Shown in pieces: positions 1 through 13,200 of a stretch of DNA of 64,000 bases (position 1 is the stretch's first letter; each line of letters starts with the position of its first letter). Made by a program: the position numbers and the translations under genes. Source of the DNA: Linnemannia hyalina (taxonomy: Eukaryota; Mortierellomycota; Mortierellomycetes; Mortierellales; Mortierellaceae); the NCBI GenBank assembly GCA_019671135.1, contig JAHRHY010000015.1, positions 1,240,001 to 1,304,000 of the forward strand, in the 5' to 3' direction. The notes below the pieces were generated by a model, which had not been told where the DNA came from, searched no databases, and saw only the letters and a list, made by a program, of their open reading frames with translations.

Positions 1-1
1 C

Positions 2-214
2 ACATTGCCACTGATCAACAGAAATGAAAATGCGAATCAAAATGCTGTGATATGGTCGATCGACACTGAAACTATTAAGGTTATTAATGTCCCTGATGGT
101 AAAAGTGATGATTCCTTGGTCCTCACTGTTGCAGGCACAATGCTACAAATACATGGACACACCATGCACCATGGTGCAGAAAACAACCTTTCAGATTTTA
201 CTCGCTTCACCAAG
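2..214 (+). CDS. Possible 3' part of an exon, product unknown (partial, left edge)
   Basis: An open frame enters from the left edge and runs about 70 codons to a possible donor (AAG then gtgtct) at 214/215. The composition looks coding (mixed polar and hydrophobic residues, no low complexity), unlike the pyrimidine-rich stretch after it. I recognise no domain; a segment near the end (LTVAGTMLQIHGHTMHHG) faintly recalls a kelch-type strand but is not enough to name it. No downstream exon could be joined convincingly, so this may equally be chance or a remnant. Confidence 0.25.
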
Positions 215-2640
215 GTGTCTCTTACTATTGTTCTTGTCTCTTTGCCTCACGTACATTCATCCTGTGAACTTATACACCGCCACCCACCCTTCCTTTTTTG
301 TTCCCCTCTTTTCGCTTGGGTTGTTCTTTCGCAGACGTCATCCCTTTCCTTCCTTTCTTCTTTTCCTCGTTTCAGCCAATTGCCTCTTCATTCGCCAGTT
401 TCTCTTGCATGTACTTTCTCTTGTATCTATTTTCTTCTTTCCCCTCTCCTTCTCTCTCTTTGATTCCCTTTCTCATTCTCCCCTCCCCATCCATCCTTCC
501 TTCCTTCTCATGTCTCGCTCTCTGTCTTCTCTTGCTTGTATCCCTTACACCAATCTCATTGCCGCATCGCTCGTTCCCGCTCTCTCGGACATCGCCAGTC
601 GTGACATTAAACTCCCTCGTTCGACACTCCGTCCTGACTAATTAAGGAAACAGAACAGGAAAGTACACACTCGTTCATTCATTCTCCTTCCTTCATCATG
701 GTACCCAATTCCCCCCTCTCTCTCAACAACCAAATCCCTCCCGATACTATCATTGTCCAAGATTGAGCGTAACGTCATTCTTATATTCCAGTCGACGAGA
801 ACACCTCCACGAGGGCTTGTTTGCTGTAAAATATCGGGGTTTCCTGGTTTCTACCTCACATTCATGTGCGGAATGGGTCAACTGTCGGTGTGAAAGTGAG
901 GTCTACCTGTGGATGTTTGGCCGCGTCCATTAACTGAAATCCATTACATTGCGGTTGGCTTGCCCATGAGTGTCTTGGTGAGGCTTCACAGAGATCGATT
1001 CCTGACCATGCTGCTTATTGAACAATGGTGGTGAGTGAGGCAACTTGAGACGGCTTGCCGGCCAAGGCTGGCTGGCTCAAGGGTAGTTGTGGGCAAGATG
1101 GGTAGGCGTGGGTGGCATCAAGGTCATGGTGGGGCGCAGGTGTTTGTTTGTCTATTGTGTCTTTCAGCGTCATTAACCCTTGTCTTGTTCTTGCTCTCCT
1201 TTCTTTATGGCGACTGGATAGGGACTTTCATCTGGACTCGTAACTCTGGAGCAACAGGAGGACCAGGACTGCAAGGAACTATGTTCCTTTTCCCCGACTG
1301 GTGGTGACAGAGCAAGCTGAAATGCTCAACCTCACCAGTGGAATCGCGACAGTCACGGAAGAGGAGGTGGTCGAGGAGAATCCTAATGAGCCTGAAAGGC
1401 AGAAGACAAGAAGAAGGCAGGAATGGGGAGTTGCAACAGAGCACCAAGTTAATGCTCTCAATGCTGAAGGAGTCGGTAGTCACCCCCATTCACCTTACCC
1501 TTGAGCAAGAAGAGCGCTTTATCTGCCACCTGTTTTTCCAGCGACCGATGTTGGAGATGCTTTCGCTATCAGGGAAAGTAATGGTCGAGGGTCTTCATCT
1601 GTATTCTTATCATCGTCCCACTCGCTGCTGACGAGCAATTGGAAGGTAGGGTGGCGCATAGAAATCTGAAAGATTGGCCTACTCTGGAATGAGCTTGGTG
1701 ATTATTTTTTTACAGTACACAAATAAAGTTTGTCGTTGTTTCGCTATTGAGAAAACTTCTACCCTTCTACAAGTCCTTGTCTGTGTGTGTTAGGACCTCA
1801 AAAACAAAGGAGAGGCCAGTGAAAAACTCTCCCATTACTCAAGTCGGACAGAAGAAACAGTGTGTTGGCCTATGCATCTTCTCGAGTTTCTTGTCTCTAT
1901 TTTTTTTTCTTTTTCGCTGTTGCTCTTTTTTCCACTCCTCCATTTATCCCTCACCTTTCCCCCTTTGGCATCACCATCACCATCATCATTGTCATCCTCA
2001 CTTTCATCAGCAACCACCGACCTCTCTCATTCAGCTTCCATTCATCTCTTGTGTTTCATTCCTCTTCCATCCTCATTCGGAATCAACCCCTGGGCAGCAA
2101 AAAGAGCAAATGCGCACCTCTCCCTTTTCCTTCACAGTGAATAGGCAAATGCAAATAAATACAAATAGTCACAAGCGTGAACCCTGGGTAACAATGACAC
2201 AAACTAACAACTACATAGGTGTTATTGTGCCTATAAACTTGTTCAGCCCATTGCTATTGCACCGTACCACACTCGCACTCGGGACTCATCGACGCCCACC
2301 GACCCACCAACCCCCTCGAGCCTCTCAAAGGTAAAAATGCATGGCAAGCTCTCATTTTCTTCAGTGAAGCAAGCTCAACAGAAGGGTCGTTCGGGCTGTC
2401 AATTCCACGTAGACTTGGAAGAAAAATGTACTCCTCGATATGCGGCCAGAGACCGTCCAAGAACTGATTCCAGCGATGACCATACTCTGTCAGTGCCCGT
2501 TCCTCCGAGAGCTGCACTATCCTCCAAGCACATAGGTCGACGAAATGGAAGGATTCGAGGAGATGTTGATTGTGATGGAGAGTTGACCTCGTACAACATG
2601 GGCTGAAAGCAGCAAGTGAAAGTGTTGATGTTGGAGTCAC
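215..2640. other. Stretch without a supported gene
   Basis: From 215 to about 660 the plus strand is strongly pyrimidine-rich (CTTCCT-type runs), as in fungal introns or 5' UTRs. Around 1130-1300 one frame has a hydrophobic stretch resembling a membrane segment, but it lacks supporting context. From 1880 to 2050 there is another CT/CA-rich tract. From 2254 to 2640 a minus-strand frame abuts remnant A but does not align to the intact NACHT proteins. I see no gene I can defend here. Confidence 0.5.
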
Positions 2641-3650
2641 TGAACTGTTGGAGATCGCGACACAGGCGGGACGAGAACTACAGGCAGCCCAGGAAGTCCA
2701 GGTGGCTGTGGATGCACAGGGTGAACAGGAACAAGATAATCTCATTACTATCCTTCTGCGACACCCTCATGCCCTCCAAGACCGACTCTGTACCCTCATA
2801 CGTCTGCATCGCCGCTTGATGAAGTATGCTGATACTGCTATGAAGCTTGGCCGGATCCAACTTGCAGACACTGCCGACTCCCGATACTGCCATGGCAACT
2901 CCTCCACCAAACCGCAAGACTGCTTGCTGAGTCGACTCGTCGCCTATTATATACCGCGGCGCCTGCAGGGCATAGTCCACTTGGAATAGCTGAACAGGGT
3001 CGGCACTGTTCTTGAGTTCCGTGAGGGCCATGACCAGGGCTGGTGGTCATTCACGCGGTTAATGTCCTTGACCATGCCGTTGACTATAACATGAAGGAGC
3101 CGAGAGATCGCAATGGTGATCTGGTACAGCTCTGAGGGAGTCTTGTGCATCCCCTCCAGGTGTCGTCGCAGAACAGCCAGGGTTTTAGCCAGGTCGTCGT
3201 GTTAGAGGGAGCCATGAGAAACGCACTCGATTAACTGGATCAATCCTTGGAGGAGGTTGGAATCCAGGATAGTGACTTGTTCGAACTTGGAGATGAAGCA
3301 AGACAGCAGGCTACGGTAAGTGTCGCGATCGAGGATGGGCCCGAGAATATCAACCTCGGCGATGATAGCAGATCCCTTAATATCGTCCGTAATGAATGCC
3401 TCGACAACCATGGTGACCAGCGAGCGAGGGTGGTCTTGTTATGCTGGATCCTGAGCAATGGCTGTGACCCATACACGCTCTGTCTCGTCAACTTGTACCT
3501 CTTTGGCGGACTCGCCGATCGGTCATTCGGATGCAGCAGTAGCAGTGCGCGAAGACGTTGACTAACCGTCGAGGATAAAGCATTTGCTGAGTCGCCTCGA
3601 TACGTTCCGAGAGGGCAGGCAACTCGATCTTGATCGCGCTCTTTTTTCCT
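2640..3650 (-). pseudogene. Remnant A: N-terminal region of a NACHT/WD40 (STAND) paralogue
   Basis: Minus-strand fragments in several frames align by eye, in order, to the N-terminal region of the intact proteins at 23233-29010 and 33212-38536. Around 3640-3570 is LPALSERIEATQQM, matching LPAVQDRIEVTQQL. At 3411-3202 is a fragment with VDILGPILDRDTYRSLLSC and NLLQGLIQLIE, matching VLLGPVLDKETYRSLLSC and DLLQGVVQLVQ. At 3150-2900 are ISRLLHVIVNGMVKDINRV and YALQAPRYIIGDES, matching SRLLDVMVEHKVKDLNRV and YAFQALQYVPDDES. The pieces change frame and are interrupted by stops, and no NACHT P-loop or WD40 part follows. This is a decayed, truncated copy. It is closer to the 33.2 kb gene in wording (for example YRSLLSC). 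Confidence 0.82.
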
Positions 3651-5599
3651 TCGCGAGGTGGTCGATATTAAATGAAAGACTCATCAAACGGTATGCTTTG
3701 TTTTTCCCCAAATCATCCTGTTGTCCCATCATCTTTCAATAGAATATATGGAATATTACTCTTTCCTCTGAGCCTCTCCTTCATTTCCTCCGCTCCTTTC
3801 AACGAAAGCTAGTGGCTACGAGGATCTTTCATACAAGTTATGGACATGCGCGAGGATGTTGATCGCAAGGTCAAACCCTTTTTTCTGCTCACATATGATT
3901 TAGAACTCGGATCGAACCCGGTGCTTCGCAAGGACATGTTAAGTGGCACGATGTACAAGGATCTCGCATCGGGTTAATTTTCAGCACTCTACTGTTCAAT
4001 TGTGATAGCATACAGTAATGAAGTCTGGTTACCCGGCTAGGGATTTACAGACGGATTGAAAAATATCCTCTAGGTCTACATCTATTTATGTATTTATTTA
4101 TTTTGTTTTTACGCTTCATCATTGCCTTGTTGAAAAGATACACTAGAGTCTGGTCCTTACTCGAATTCTGACCCATGTGCGTTTCGTTTCATCCTCTCCT
4201 CCCGCTTCATGCGTGCAGTCCCTTTATGTCGATGCCAATGTAGTTCGATGTGTAATCCTTTCTAAGGTTGTGCGTCTCCATTCTCTTTCGTTCGAAACAT
4301 GTCATAGCGAAGGATACATCAGGGCTATGCCCAGCTCGCATTGCTTTGATTGCCAATCACATCCTCAACCTAACTCTTCTTTTTCACATCGCATGATGGG
4401 CATCAGCGAAAAAGAAAAAAAAATGTTTATTATGGTAGTTAGGTACATGCCGATTTGGGTATATGATCGGGGCTTCTCTTGGTATAAGACACTAGGTCAC
4501 TGACTATAGAAGGTGCTCAAACTTCAACTTCGCGATTCGCGCTCCAGTCAAGTCTTGTCCTTTAGTTTTGGTCACTGCGTGATGGAGTATTTCATTTTGT
4601 CACTTCACATCTGATCCCATTACTTTTTGCATATAGTTCTGAGTAAGTTAAGCATTCCTCTTATTGACGTAGAAATACAAAAACGCGGTTTCGAATGGAA
4701 TGGCTGAGGCCTATACTTGCCTTTGATGCCTTCGGCGTTAATATGGAAGCAACCAAGAATAAAAAATATCATGAAATGAACTCGTGGGATCCGTTGGGCT
4801 CCACGGTTTTGCCATTTCTCTATTCTCTCCCGCTTTGCTTCCTTCAGTTCATAATGCAATTGCAGACATTTGCGAGTACTTAGTCTGAGGGGTAGCGAGG
4901 AATCGCATCTGGCCAGATATCCGTGGCGATGTTCAAATATATTGTTTGACACCAGGATTCCATCACCAGATAGTGGGCCAATAGTCATTGTTAGAGAAGT
5001 CTGCCTTTACTGACGTATGTAATCATTCTCATGGATGGCTAAGCGTGTAAGAAAAAACGAAAGCAATTGAACATTGCTCCTTCTTCTCCTACTTGGAAAG
5101 TGAGGTATGATCGGACCGAGAAGTCACTTCTTTGACGAATGAAAAAGGGATAGAGATGCTTTGAGAATAGCAAAATGGCGAAACGTTGCACATTCGCTCG
5201 TTTTTATATGTTATTTAAAGATTTGTTCATCCGCAATAGCTACGATAGCCTCGTATCTTTATTTATTTTTTGCCTTATTTCTGGATGTCGCTAACAGTCA
5301 TTTATAATTTCCCTTCGTCATTATTCTCTCATACTCATCCTTTTTCGTCTTGTCATATTATTCAGAAATAGAGGAATTCTTCCTCTTGGCGACCATGCAG
5401 CTCTGTGTTTGGGTTTCTTTTGTTGATCACGGATTTAGTTGGTGGAGATCCTTGTTGACACTTTGGAAGAGAAGAGATAAGAAAACAGATGGATAGAGCA
5501 ACACCTTCAAATGCGGCTTTTGATCCTTAACAAGAACACGTATATCGATAAAAGCGTCCATCTTGTTGACACGATATACGTGCGGATATGCAAGCGACC
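3651..5599. other. Intergenic, nothing recognised
   Basis: AT-rich sequence with short frames only. A GGTTCGATCC-like box (minus, around 3903-3921) resembles a tRNA B box, but no cloverleaf can be built around it. No protein family was recognised on either strand. Confidence 0.5.
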
Positions 5600-5900
5600 A
5601 CGGTGACAATTGACGCATCGAACAAAAAATTGTCATCATGGTCGGGGCGCGATGATTTTGACAGAACGAGGGCTTCGCTTGACACTATGATGTTTAAATT
5701 GGAACATACTCCATGTATGTGGTGCGAGTAGGATAGCCCTGTGATGTGCGTTGGGGCCACAAGTTTCGCTTGTTTGCACGGACCGCTTCGATAGTCCATG
5801 TGGATTGGAGCGAATAGACGTGTCGTACAACATAATGCCGCGTTGGTTCTCAACTACCGCAAGCATCCTTCCGTCAGGTGAGTAGGCACACGCTTACAAA
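5600..5900 (-). pseudogene. Remnant B: first WD40 blade of a NACHT/WD40 paralogue
   Basis: A minus-strand frame beginning near 5890 reads ACAYSPDGRMLAVVENQ, then GIMLYDTSI. This matches the first WD40 strand of the intact proteins (CAYSSDGRMLAVGVTG... SVSIYDTSSW in the 33.2 kb gene; ACAYSPDGKLFGAALWDG in the 23.2 kb gene). Homology fades within about 80 codons and stops follow. Because it lies upstream (minus-strand sense) of remnant A yet represents a later part of the protein, it must derive from a different copy than remnant A. Confidence 0.7.
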
Positions 5901-5902
5901 TT

Positions 5903-6440
5903 TTACGCAATTGTTTCAGAGGGTAGGTGCGCAATTGCGTCGATCACAGAGGCTTGACCACCATCGAGCGTCAAAGTTTTGATCTCCTCTCCGACACTAG
6001 TCCACAAACGCTCAATATCCTCCCTACTCTTGATTGCTTTTGAATTGACGTCGCCAACAATCGACGTCAACCTAGGCAGAAAGTGGATCTTATTCAAACG
6101 ACGATACAGGACGGATTGTAGCTCGCGTAGTTTGAAGGCCAGCAGCCGCACTTGGAAACGTTTTGTGCGGATGGAACTTTTCAAGACATAGCCTCTCTCG
6201 GCAGGTCGCCGCATTGACAGACTTGTCTCTGACCGCGTCCAAGTGTTTATGGATCTCGTCCAAAAACCGCATCTTCTCTGCAGCTCTATTTCCTGCCTTC
6301 CTCCTTTGACGACTAGTCAGTCCCTGCGATGCAACAGCACAGATGAACCGTTGGATGAGAAATCCAGGTTCTTTTCCCTAGACCCAGGTCTCAATATCGC
6401 CGGACGCCTTCAGATGCGTGTTAACCGCTCTTTAAGGGAG
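5903..6440 (-). pseudogene. Degenerate coding remnant of unknown family fused in frame to remnant B
   Basis: A charged, helical, protein-like sequence reads right to left: AVFAHALLEAGLP, stop (6432-6434), NTHLKASGDIETWV, stop (6378-6380), GFLIQRFICAVASQGL, then KMRFLDEIHKHLDAVRDKS. After a frame change near 6190-6200 it continues as LNKIHFLPRLTSIVGDVN and SREDIERLWTSVGEEIKTL. The last frame runs, with two stops, straight into the WD40 start of remnant B. I do not recognise the family. Two internal stops and a frameshift argue for decay of a once-coding sequence rather than chance. Confidence 0.45.
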
Positions 6441-8601
6441 TCCTGCCTCCAAAAGAGCATGAGCAAAGACAGCCTTATCGATTTATTTTTTTCGTGTTCA
6501 TTTTAGTGTGTCGACTGGGAACTCTTCTCTTGTTTCCCATAACGGTACGTCCAATTCTATTCCCTGCCCTCTTTTTCTGTGTACATTTCTCTAACCTGGT
6601 TTCACGAATCTACTACTACATTCGGCGTTTCACACCTACCCAGAGATACACGAGCGTTTGAAGGGCATTACGCTTATAAAGAGAAGTGATTCAGGCTCAA
6701 AAGAGGCCGTTGCGATGGTTTCATTGGGTGAGCAAACTCGGATTCCGGTGACTGAAAAAAAGTGCTTCATATTTTGTTCCACCGAAGGATTTGTCGAAGT
6801 TATGGTTTCGGGGTCTTTCTTTCTTTTATTTTTCCATGGAAAAGTGGCCGATCGTTTTTGCCAGTTGTCGCACTGTTATTTTTTTTTTCCTTCCTCAATG
6901 CTTCATATCTTCCATCTCACGATCGTTTGTAACCAGAGACTTTGTTACACTGTATTTTTTCTAGGTCGATAATCTCGACGTTTGACTATAATATAGCATT
7001 GCCTTTTCCCACCAACTCACACCTTCGGATCGACGAGTGGTACTACATGCCCTATGGCCACACACCTGTGAGGTTCTCGTGTGATAATGTTGTTTCATTC
7101 TGCATAAGATGAGGAATGTGTCTGATGGACGGCCTTGCCTCATTGATGTTTTGTGGGCAATAGGGAAATGCCATGAGTCGACTAGTGGACCTGCTGAGAC
7201 TTCGCGCTCCCCGCTTCATTGCTACTTTGAAACGACAAAATAAAAATAAAAATAAAAATACAAATAAAAAGAGCTATCGATGACATTTTGACAGATGGTG
7301 CAGTCTCTCTTTGATCTCTCACTATGTATCCCAACTGAACGATAATGGAATGTTGATGAGGGATGAAGTCAGCCAAAACACGCTTTATTTCTATCGATCA
7401 CCTTCAAGAAACTCCAACTTCTGCTGGTTGGCATTATCTACCTTATTTTGTTCACTATAACTTCCAGGTGGATGCATCGATATGGTTTGCAGACACCACT
7501 AGAGTGAAGACAAAAAAATCTAGAATGTAGTCGCTTGTCCCAACACCAGATTCAACGAATATCTTGTAGCGATGCTTGTTGGCCTATCTTGTGTTTCTGT
7601 CACTCATTAAAAAGTTATTCTTCAATCATTACTCTGTCTCATCGTCGCCCCTTTTTCTTGTACTATTTTGACATGTTCTTTTTATTCTCGATTGGCAAAA
7701 CTAAAGGAGTGGCGATCGTCTTTCGAAACCAGATGGATCTCTCTGCTTCATTGAGAACTCTGCTCCGTCAAACCATTGTTTGTTCCTCTTGATTTTGTTT
7801 TCTGTCTTACGAGCTTGTCTCGATCAATGTATGGTTGGAGGATGAAGGAAGGCGCCCTATCTTGTACTTCACTTGACAGAAAAAAAAACATACGGAGGGA
7901 TACTTTTCTCACACCATTTCTTGACCATTACCTCTTACACAGACCTGTGCTCGCTTTGTATATCTACAACGTAGAGAGAAGGATGTCTTTCTGTTTTTTT
8001 TTGCACTGCGTCTATCTCAAATGTGACATTTGTTGCGCGATCTGGTCGTAGGATGAAAAACGACGGTACTTTTTCTTCGGTGAACCATGTGATGCGATAA
8101 GGGGTAGGTTATCACAAGGGCGATGCATCAGTCGTTCGGTGGTTTCGTACTCTTTTTGTATGGCATAAAAAAGTATGTTGCGGATGTACGTGCCGCAAAA
8201 CCACCACACTAACTGTTTTGAAAATCCGAACCTAGTGTCCCTCATTTTTTGGGTTGATAGGTGACAACTGCGCTCATTTTTTTTTTTTTTTTTTGTTGGG
8301 ATTGTGCAAGTTTGTTGACATGCGATTAGCTATTTGCTACCATTACATCGACATGCCTTCTCTGCACACTCACTCTATCCCCGGATACGAACGTCCGGAA
8401 GATGGCATCTTGATATTGAAAACAAAACAAAAAAAAAAGGGATAAAGGATAAAGAATAATAAAGTGGGAGCGATTGTAGATGTTGGTCAGGAAGAACTGA
8501 GGGGGTTCTTTTTCTTTCAGTACGTTCCTGATTTCTTACAATTTTCTTTTTCTTTGACTTGTATGGCTTTATTTTGTTTCTCGTGCAGCATTCTTTTCGT
8601 G

Positions 8602-8630
8602 TTTTTTTTTTTTTTTTTTTTTTTTTTTTT
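8602..8630 (+). repeat. Poly-T tract (29 T)
   Basis: Uninterrupted run of 29 T on the plus strand, the longest homopolymer seen in the window. It could be a retroposon tail in the minus orientation or simple slippage; no adjacent element was recognised, so slippage is the simpler reading. Confidence 0.9.
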
Positions 8631-9993
8631 CTGTTCGTACTTTCAATATCTCCAATAGTAGGTCCCCTTCAGGGCATGGGGAGGATGTTAGATTGGTCTT
8701 GTTTCGTTTTGTGTTCATATTTCTGTGAAGAATCTGGGGGGATTTTTTTTTATCGATTTGTACCGCTGCCGTCTTCCGAACAGAAACCCAACGGAGGGGA
8801 TAAAGTAGAACCACGCACTACAAAAAGAGCTGTATGGGTATATGAAGTAGAGTAAACGTAGGTGAAAATGGCAGAGAAAGGAGGAGTTGAAGGGGAAAAA
8901 AATGGGAGTGTAAAGCATATGTAGCACACACATAGTTTGGGCAAGAGAAAGGTTAAGGGTTATCTACGATGCTCATGTGCTTACCTCTGAGGACAGATGA
9001 CTCCAAAAAGGCCCACCATCAAGTAATAGAAGAAGCTCTTCTAAAGAGAGAGAGAGAAAAAAAAAGACCAGCCATGGCGAACGCTAAACACCAAAAAAAA
9101 AAGGCGATCGGCATCAAATATGGCACGCACAAAATAATTGAACAAAGGATGGGGCATCTTCGAGTACTAAGGCGTAAAAGGAGGAAGCTGTTGATCTGGT
9201 AGTGGACACTGATATGAGGGCACTATTATTATTTTTTTTCGCGTTGCTGGTTTCGATCGCAGATCTGGAAGGAAGGGGATAAAGAAGGAGAATAAAAACA
9301 CGTCCCAAAGTACGCAATATTTTCTTTGACGCGAAAAAATACCATCAGTCAAGGAGTCTATTCGATTATTTTGATTTTGCCACCAACTATTTTTTCAAGG
9401 AGCTTCTCGACTAAGCCCCCACAGCCTTGAACAAAAGAGTTCTGACACCTCCTCAACACTCCCTTCCAGCTGACCATCCGTTATTTGATGCTTTGCTATT
9501 CTTTAATTTGTCATTTGTTGTAAGGTAGTAAGTAGGCTAAAGTAGAAAAAAAAAAGTAAAAGTAAACGATATGGTAGGAAAGGGACATTTATAAGTTGAA
9601 AAGAGAAACGAAAAAAAAGCGACGCAGAGAAGTGGCGGAAGGAGGGGGAAAAAAGGAAAGGGGGGATATGTTATGAGTTTTTTTGTGTATTCAAAGTCCT
9701 GTTGCTTGGAAGACGCTGTTGATATGTTCCACAGTGTTGGGTGATGCGACCTTCTCGCTATTGGGTGCAAAGATAAATACATAAAAAAAACGGGGTGAGT
9801 CGTTGAATCCTTGGGTCACACATGCATCGGGTACTCTCGTGTTTCAATCCCCCCCAGATGCCAGACTTGACCACATACAAGTTGGAGAAGAAGAGTAAAG
9901 AGAGAGAAGGGTATTGAAGGAGAGAAAGGGGCCAGACCCGCCCAGTAGTAGAGATCCTCCAGAATATCGTCACACAGAGAGATCCCTTGTCCG

Positions 9994-10085
9994 TAGTCAG
10001 TCAGTCAGTTAGTCAGTTCGTCAGTCCGCCAGCCAAAGCCAAGGCCGCCCCAGATCCAATCCGTCAGTCCGTCAGTCATCGAGTC
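9994..10085 (+). repeat. Degenerate GTCAGTC / GTCAGTCC short tandem repeat
   Basis: Imperfect array of CAGTC-type units (AGTCAGTCAGTCAGTTAGTC, later CGTCAGTCCGTCAGTC). It is interrupted by CCAGCCAAAGCC-like spacer and lies about 120-215 bp beyond the RasGEF stop codon, so it is probably in or just past its 3' UTR. Confidence 0.75.
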
Positions 10086-10209
10086 AGTCAACCGGTAGCC
10101 AGCCCAAGGTAGAAGAGAATGTAGGTATAGAGAGGGAAGGGGTATTTCGGGTATGTGGGGTTGTGTTGGAGGTTGCTGAAGAGATGACCAAGTTATAGAG
10201 TCCGCCTCT

Positions 10210-13200
10210 TTAGAGCATCCCGGACTCGTTGAGAAGTCTAGCAATCTTTTCGTCTCCTCGCTCATTACTGGTATCACGGTAGAGCAAAGGGCGCACGCGT
10301 GTGAAGTGAACAAACAATGGAGTTAAGCCAGATTGTTCTTCTCAACATCATCTTTGTTTCCCATGAATAACAAGAGAAGAAAAGGCGAAACAATCACCGC
10401 CCACATAATAAAAGTTAGCAAGCCATGTTCCACAACAACAAAAAAAACTTACCGAGGCTCTAATTGCAAACTCATCTCGTAGAGATCCGCCACAGACTTT
10501 GTACAATCCTGTCCACGACGAATAAAGCTCTGGATCTCAGGCACGCTCGTCAGACAGTAAGGGACCGATTGGTACTGCTGAATCTCCCGAATCACCTCGG
10601 CAGTCTTGACCCGCTTGTAAAAGTTAATCAAGTGGCTCGACTTCTTCAAGAAATCGCCGTTGCCGTCCTGGATCATGACCAAGTCTGTAAGGTACATTCC
10701 CACAAAGGGAACACAGGGTGGGTTGACAGAGTGGAGTTCCTCACGGTATTCGGCCCAGTTCTTGGCGACACCCATGAGAGCCTGGAGATCCATGAATCCG
10801 GTCATTGTGCGAGAAGGAACTTGCTCCCATGTCCGCTTCAGACGATGGATCGGGGACTGTGACAATGCAGCCATCGTAGCCGACAACATACTGAAGTTGT
10901 TCAATTGGCGCAATTTCTTTTCATCATGGAACGAACAAGAAACAAACATGTTAGTAAACATCACAAAACAAATATTCTCAGTAATTGATTGGGTCCACAG
11001 TGACATTAGAAGAGAAGGCACATACCTCGGCGATCATGACGAGGTGGCGGATGACGAGGACACGCTTCTTGAGCTCCTTCTCGCTGAGAACCAGCTCGTT
11101 GATCCAGTTAGAGTACAAGTTGCTGGTCTCGATCATCTTCTTGATGTTCACAGCCTTGGCCGCAATCTCGGGATCCTCACTCGTCCAGGCCTTGGCAAGA
11201 CACTCGACAGGTTTGATCTTGTTGTAGGCGTTAGCCTCCATGATGGTCAACTGGCGAGCAAATTCGAGGGGGTCCAGCTCCAAGAACTTGATCTTCTTGA
11301 GATTGCGAGGGGTGATAGGTTGAGGGGCCTGGGTGGTTAAGTTGAGAACCATCTTGCGGAAGGCACCCTCGGACTGCTCACGTTTCTCAACCAACTTGAT
11401 CAACTGAACAGCCGCAAAGGACATCGTATCCTTCATGTCCGTAGATCCCGAAAAGTCCTTGATCATTGACAATGCCTCCCGATCGTCCGTCTCGTCCTCG
11501 AGGTAGTAAGTCTCCAGCCACGACTTGATAATGTTGAAGACGCGCAGGCGAATGGGCGTCAACTTCTTCTCTGTCCAGATCTCCAGCTCCTCGGGGTCAA
11601 GACCCATGGGGGGATGAATGGTAAATCGGTGGAACAAGTAAGTGAACAGCTCCTTGGTAGAGGTGAATGACCGGTAGGTGAGCAAGAAGGTCGCAATAAA
11701 GTTGGAATCCAGACCGTCGTGCAAAGTCAAGCGCTCAATCAAGGCAAGGAGAGTACCTCCCTTGACTTGTCCCTCGGCGTTGAGGACCAAGTCGGCCTGC
11801 TGGTAATCATAGTTCAAGAACCAGTATTGACTACCACCACGTCCAGGAGCATCGTCTCCCAACATCTTCTTGACCTTCTCTCCGCGCATATCGTACCGTC
11901 CAGGGGTAGCGCTGTTGGCAACGCCTCCGAATCCGCCCTCACCAGGTGAGGTGGGGAAGGGGAATCCTGCCTGCGTGCCACGTCCAGAGTACTCTGTTCC
12001 TGGGGTGAATGGTCCCGACTGGTTGGAATGAGCGGAGAAAATCGAGGGCTGAGAATCGGAGCGGTTGCGCTGAGAAGAAATGGCGCTGTGGGGCTGCTTG
12101 GGAGCCATGCGAGGAGCCAAGTCTGGCTCGATATCAGAGTCGTTATCGTGGTTGTACATAATCTCCTCAGTCGTGCGATCCATAACGGCGGCCATGGAGG
12201 GCTTGCGACCATAGGGGTCATAGGGAGTCCTAGTCACTGGAGCGCTGGCATCAGCTATTTCCTTCTCCTGAATCAACGCACGGGCTGCCGAAACAAGGCT
12301 CTGAGCAGCCTTATCGGTCGCCAAGACAGTGTTGAGTGCTAAATCCAGAGTCTGTCCAACTGCCAACAAATCCGTTGCCGACTGGATAGCCATCACCATG
12401 GAGGCTGTGCTACCGTGCAATGACTGCTTGGCTGTCCTGACATCCGCAAAGTATTTCTCTTGGATAGAGGGGTGATCTTGCTGGGCAGTGGTGTAAAAGT
12501 CGGTGACGAGGGTCAAAAGCGAGCCCAGCTGGGAAATGGTTTGACGGGCCTGGGTGACCAACTGAGCCGACTGAGCTGAGTTCATGACAGGGTTGGCTGC
12601 AGAGCCTCCATTGACGCCATTGTGGCGGAGAGCAGGGGAAGGGTTCTCGATAGCCTTATCAATCTGCATTTCCAAGACACTAATGGCCTTGGAGGCGCTC
12701 TTGGAATAGTAGTCGAGCTGGCTCAAGATGCTTTGGGTGCTCAGTTGAGATCCAAAAGTCTTTCTATCGCCACCGACAGAGCCATGATCGCTCCTGAGGG
12801 AACCGTTCGAAAGAGCTCTGTCCAAGGTACGGGCAGCAACCTTGGCACGAAGGGGCGACTTGACATCGGTCACAAGACGGGCATCGACCTGGTGGACTGT
12901 AATCTCGGCAGCAATGGCGGTGGTGACATAGTTCTGGGCTGCAGTCTTGACCTCCTTGGCATCGGCCGACAACTTGTCGACAGAATCAGCAGCAGGCCAA
13001 ACTCCGGAAGCCATCTTGGCAGACAAGACAAGTTTGGAGAGGGCGGCCATGATCTGGCGATGGTGCATCTTGAGTCCACGGTGCTGGCGCATGATAACAG
13101 CATCCTTGTCAACGGTTCCTGAGGCATAGAGCATGACGCGGATGGCCTCGACCACAATAGAGGACTGGATGAGGTAGTATGGCTTGTAACCCTTCTCGGC

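Larger units (their letters stand above)
6481..10209. other. Intergenic, homopolymer-rich, nothing recognised
   Basis: About 3.7 kb between the remnants and the 3' end of the RasGEF gene. It is rich in T and A runs, including a T17-like tract at 8278-8294, 29 consecutive T at 8602-8630, and several A8-A10 runs. An (AAAAAT)n-like tract lies at 7241-7268. Many short frames exist because of this composition; none resembles a known protein. The right end carries the degenerate CAGTC repeat listed separately. Confidence 0.5.

Noticed and set aside
1035..1504. Frames with a membrane-like segment and a charged tail
   Set aside because: The segment and the tail are in different frames, with no splice solution and no family resemblance.
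3899..3965. Possible tRNA on the minus strand (GGTTCGATCC box)
   Set aside because: T-arm pairs only three bases and no acceptor or anticodon stem can be drawn around it.
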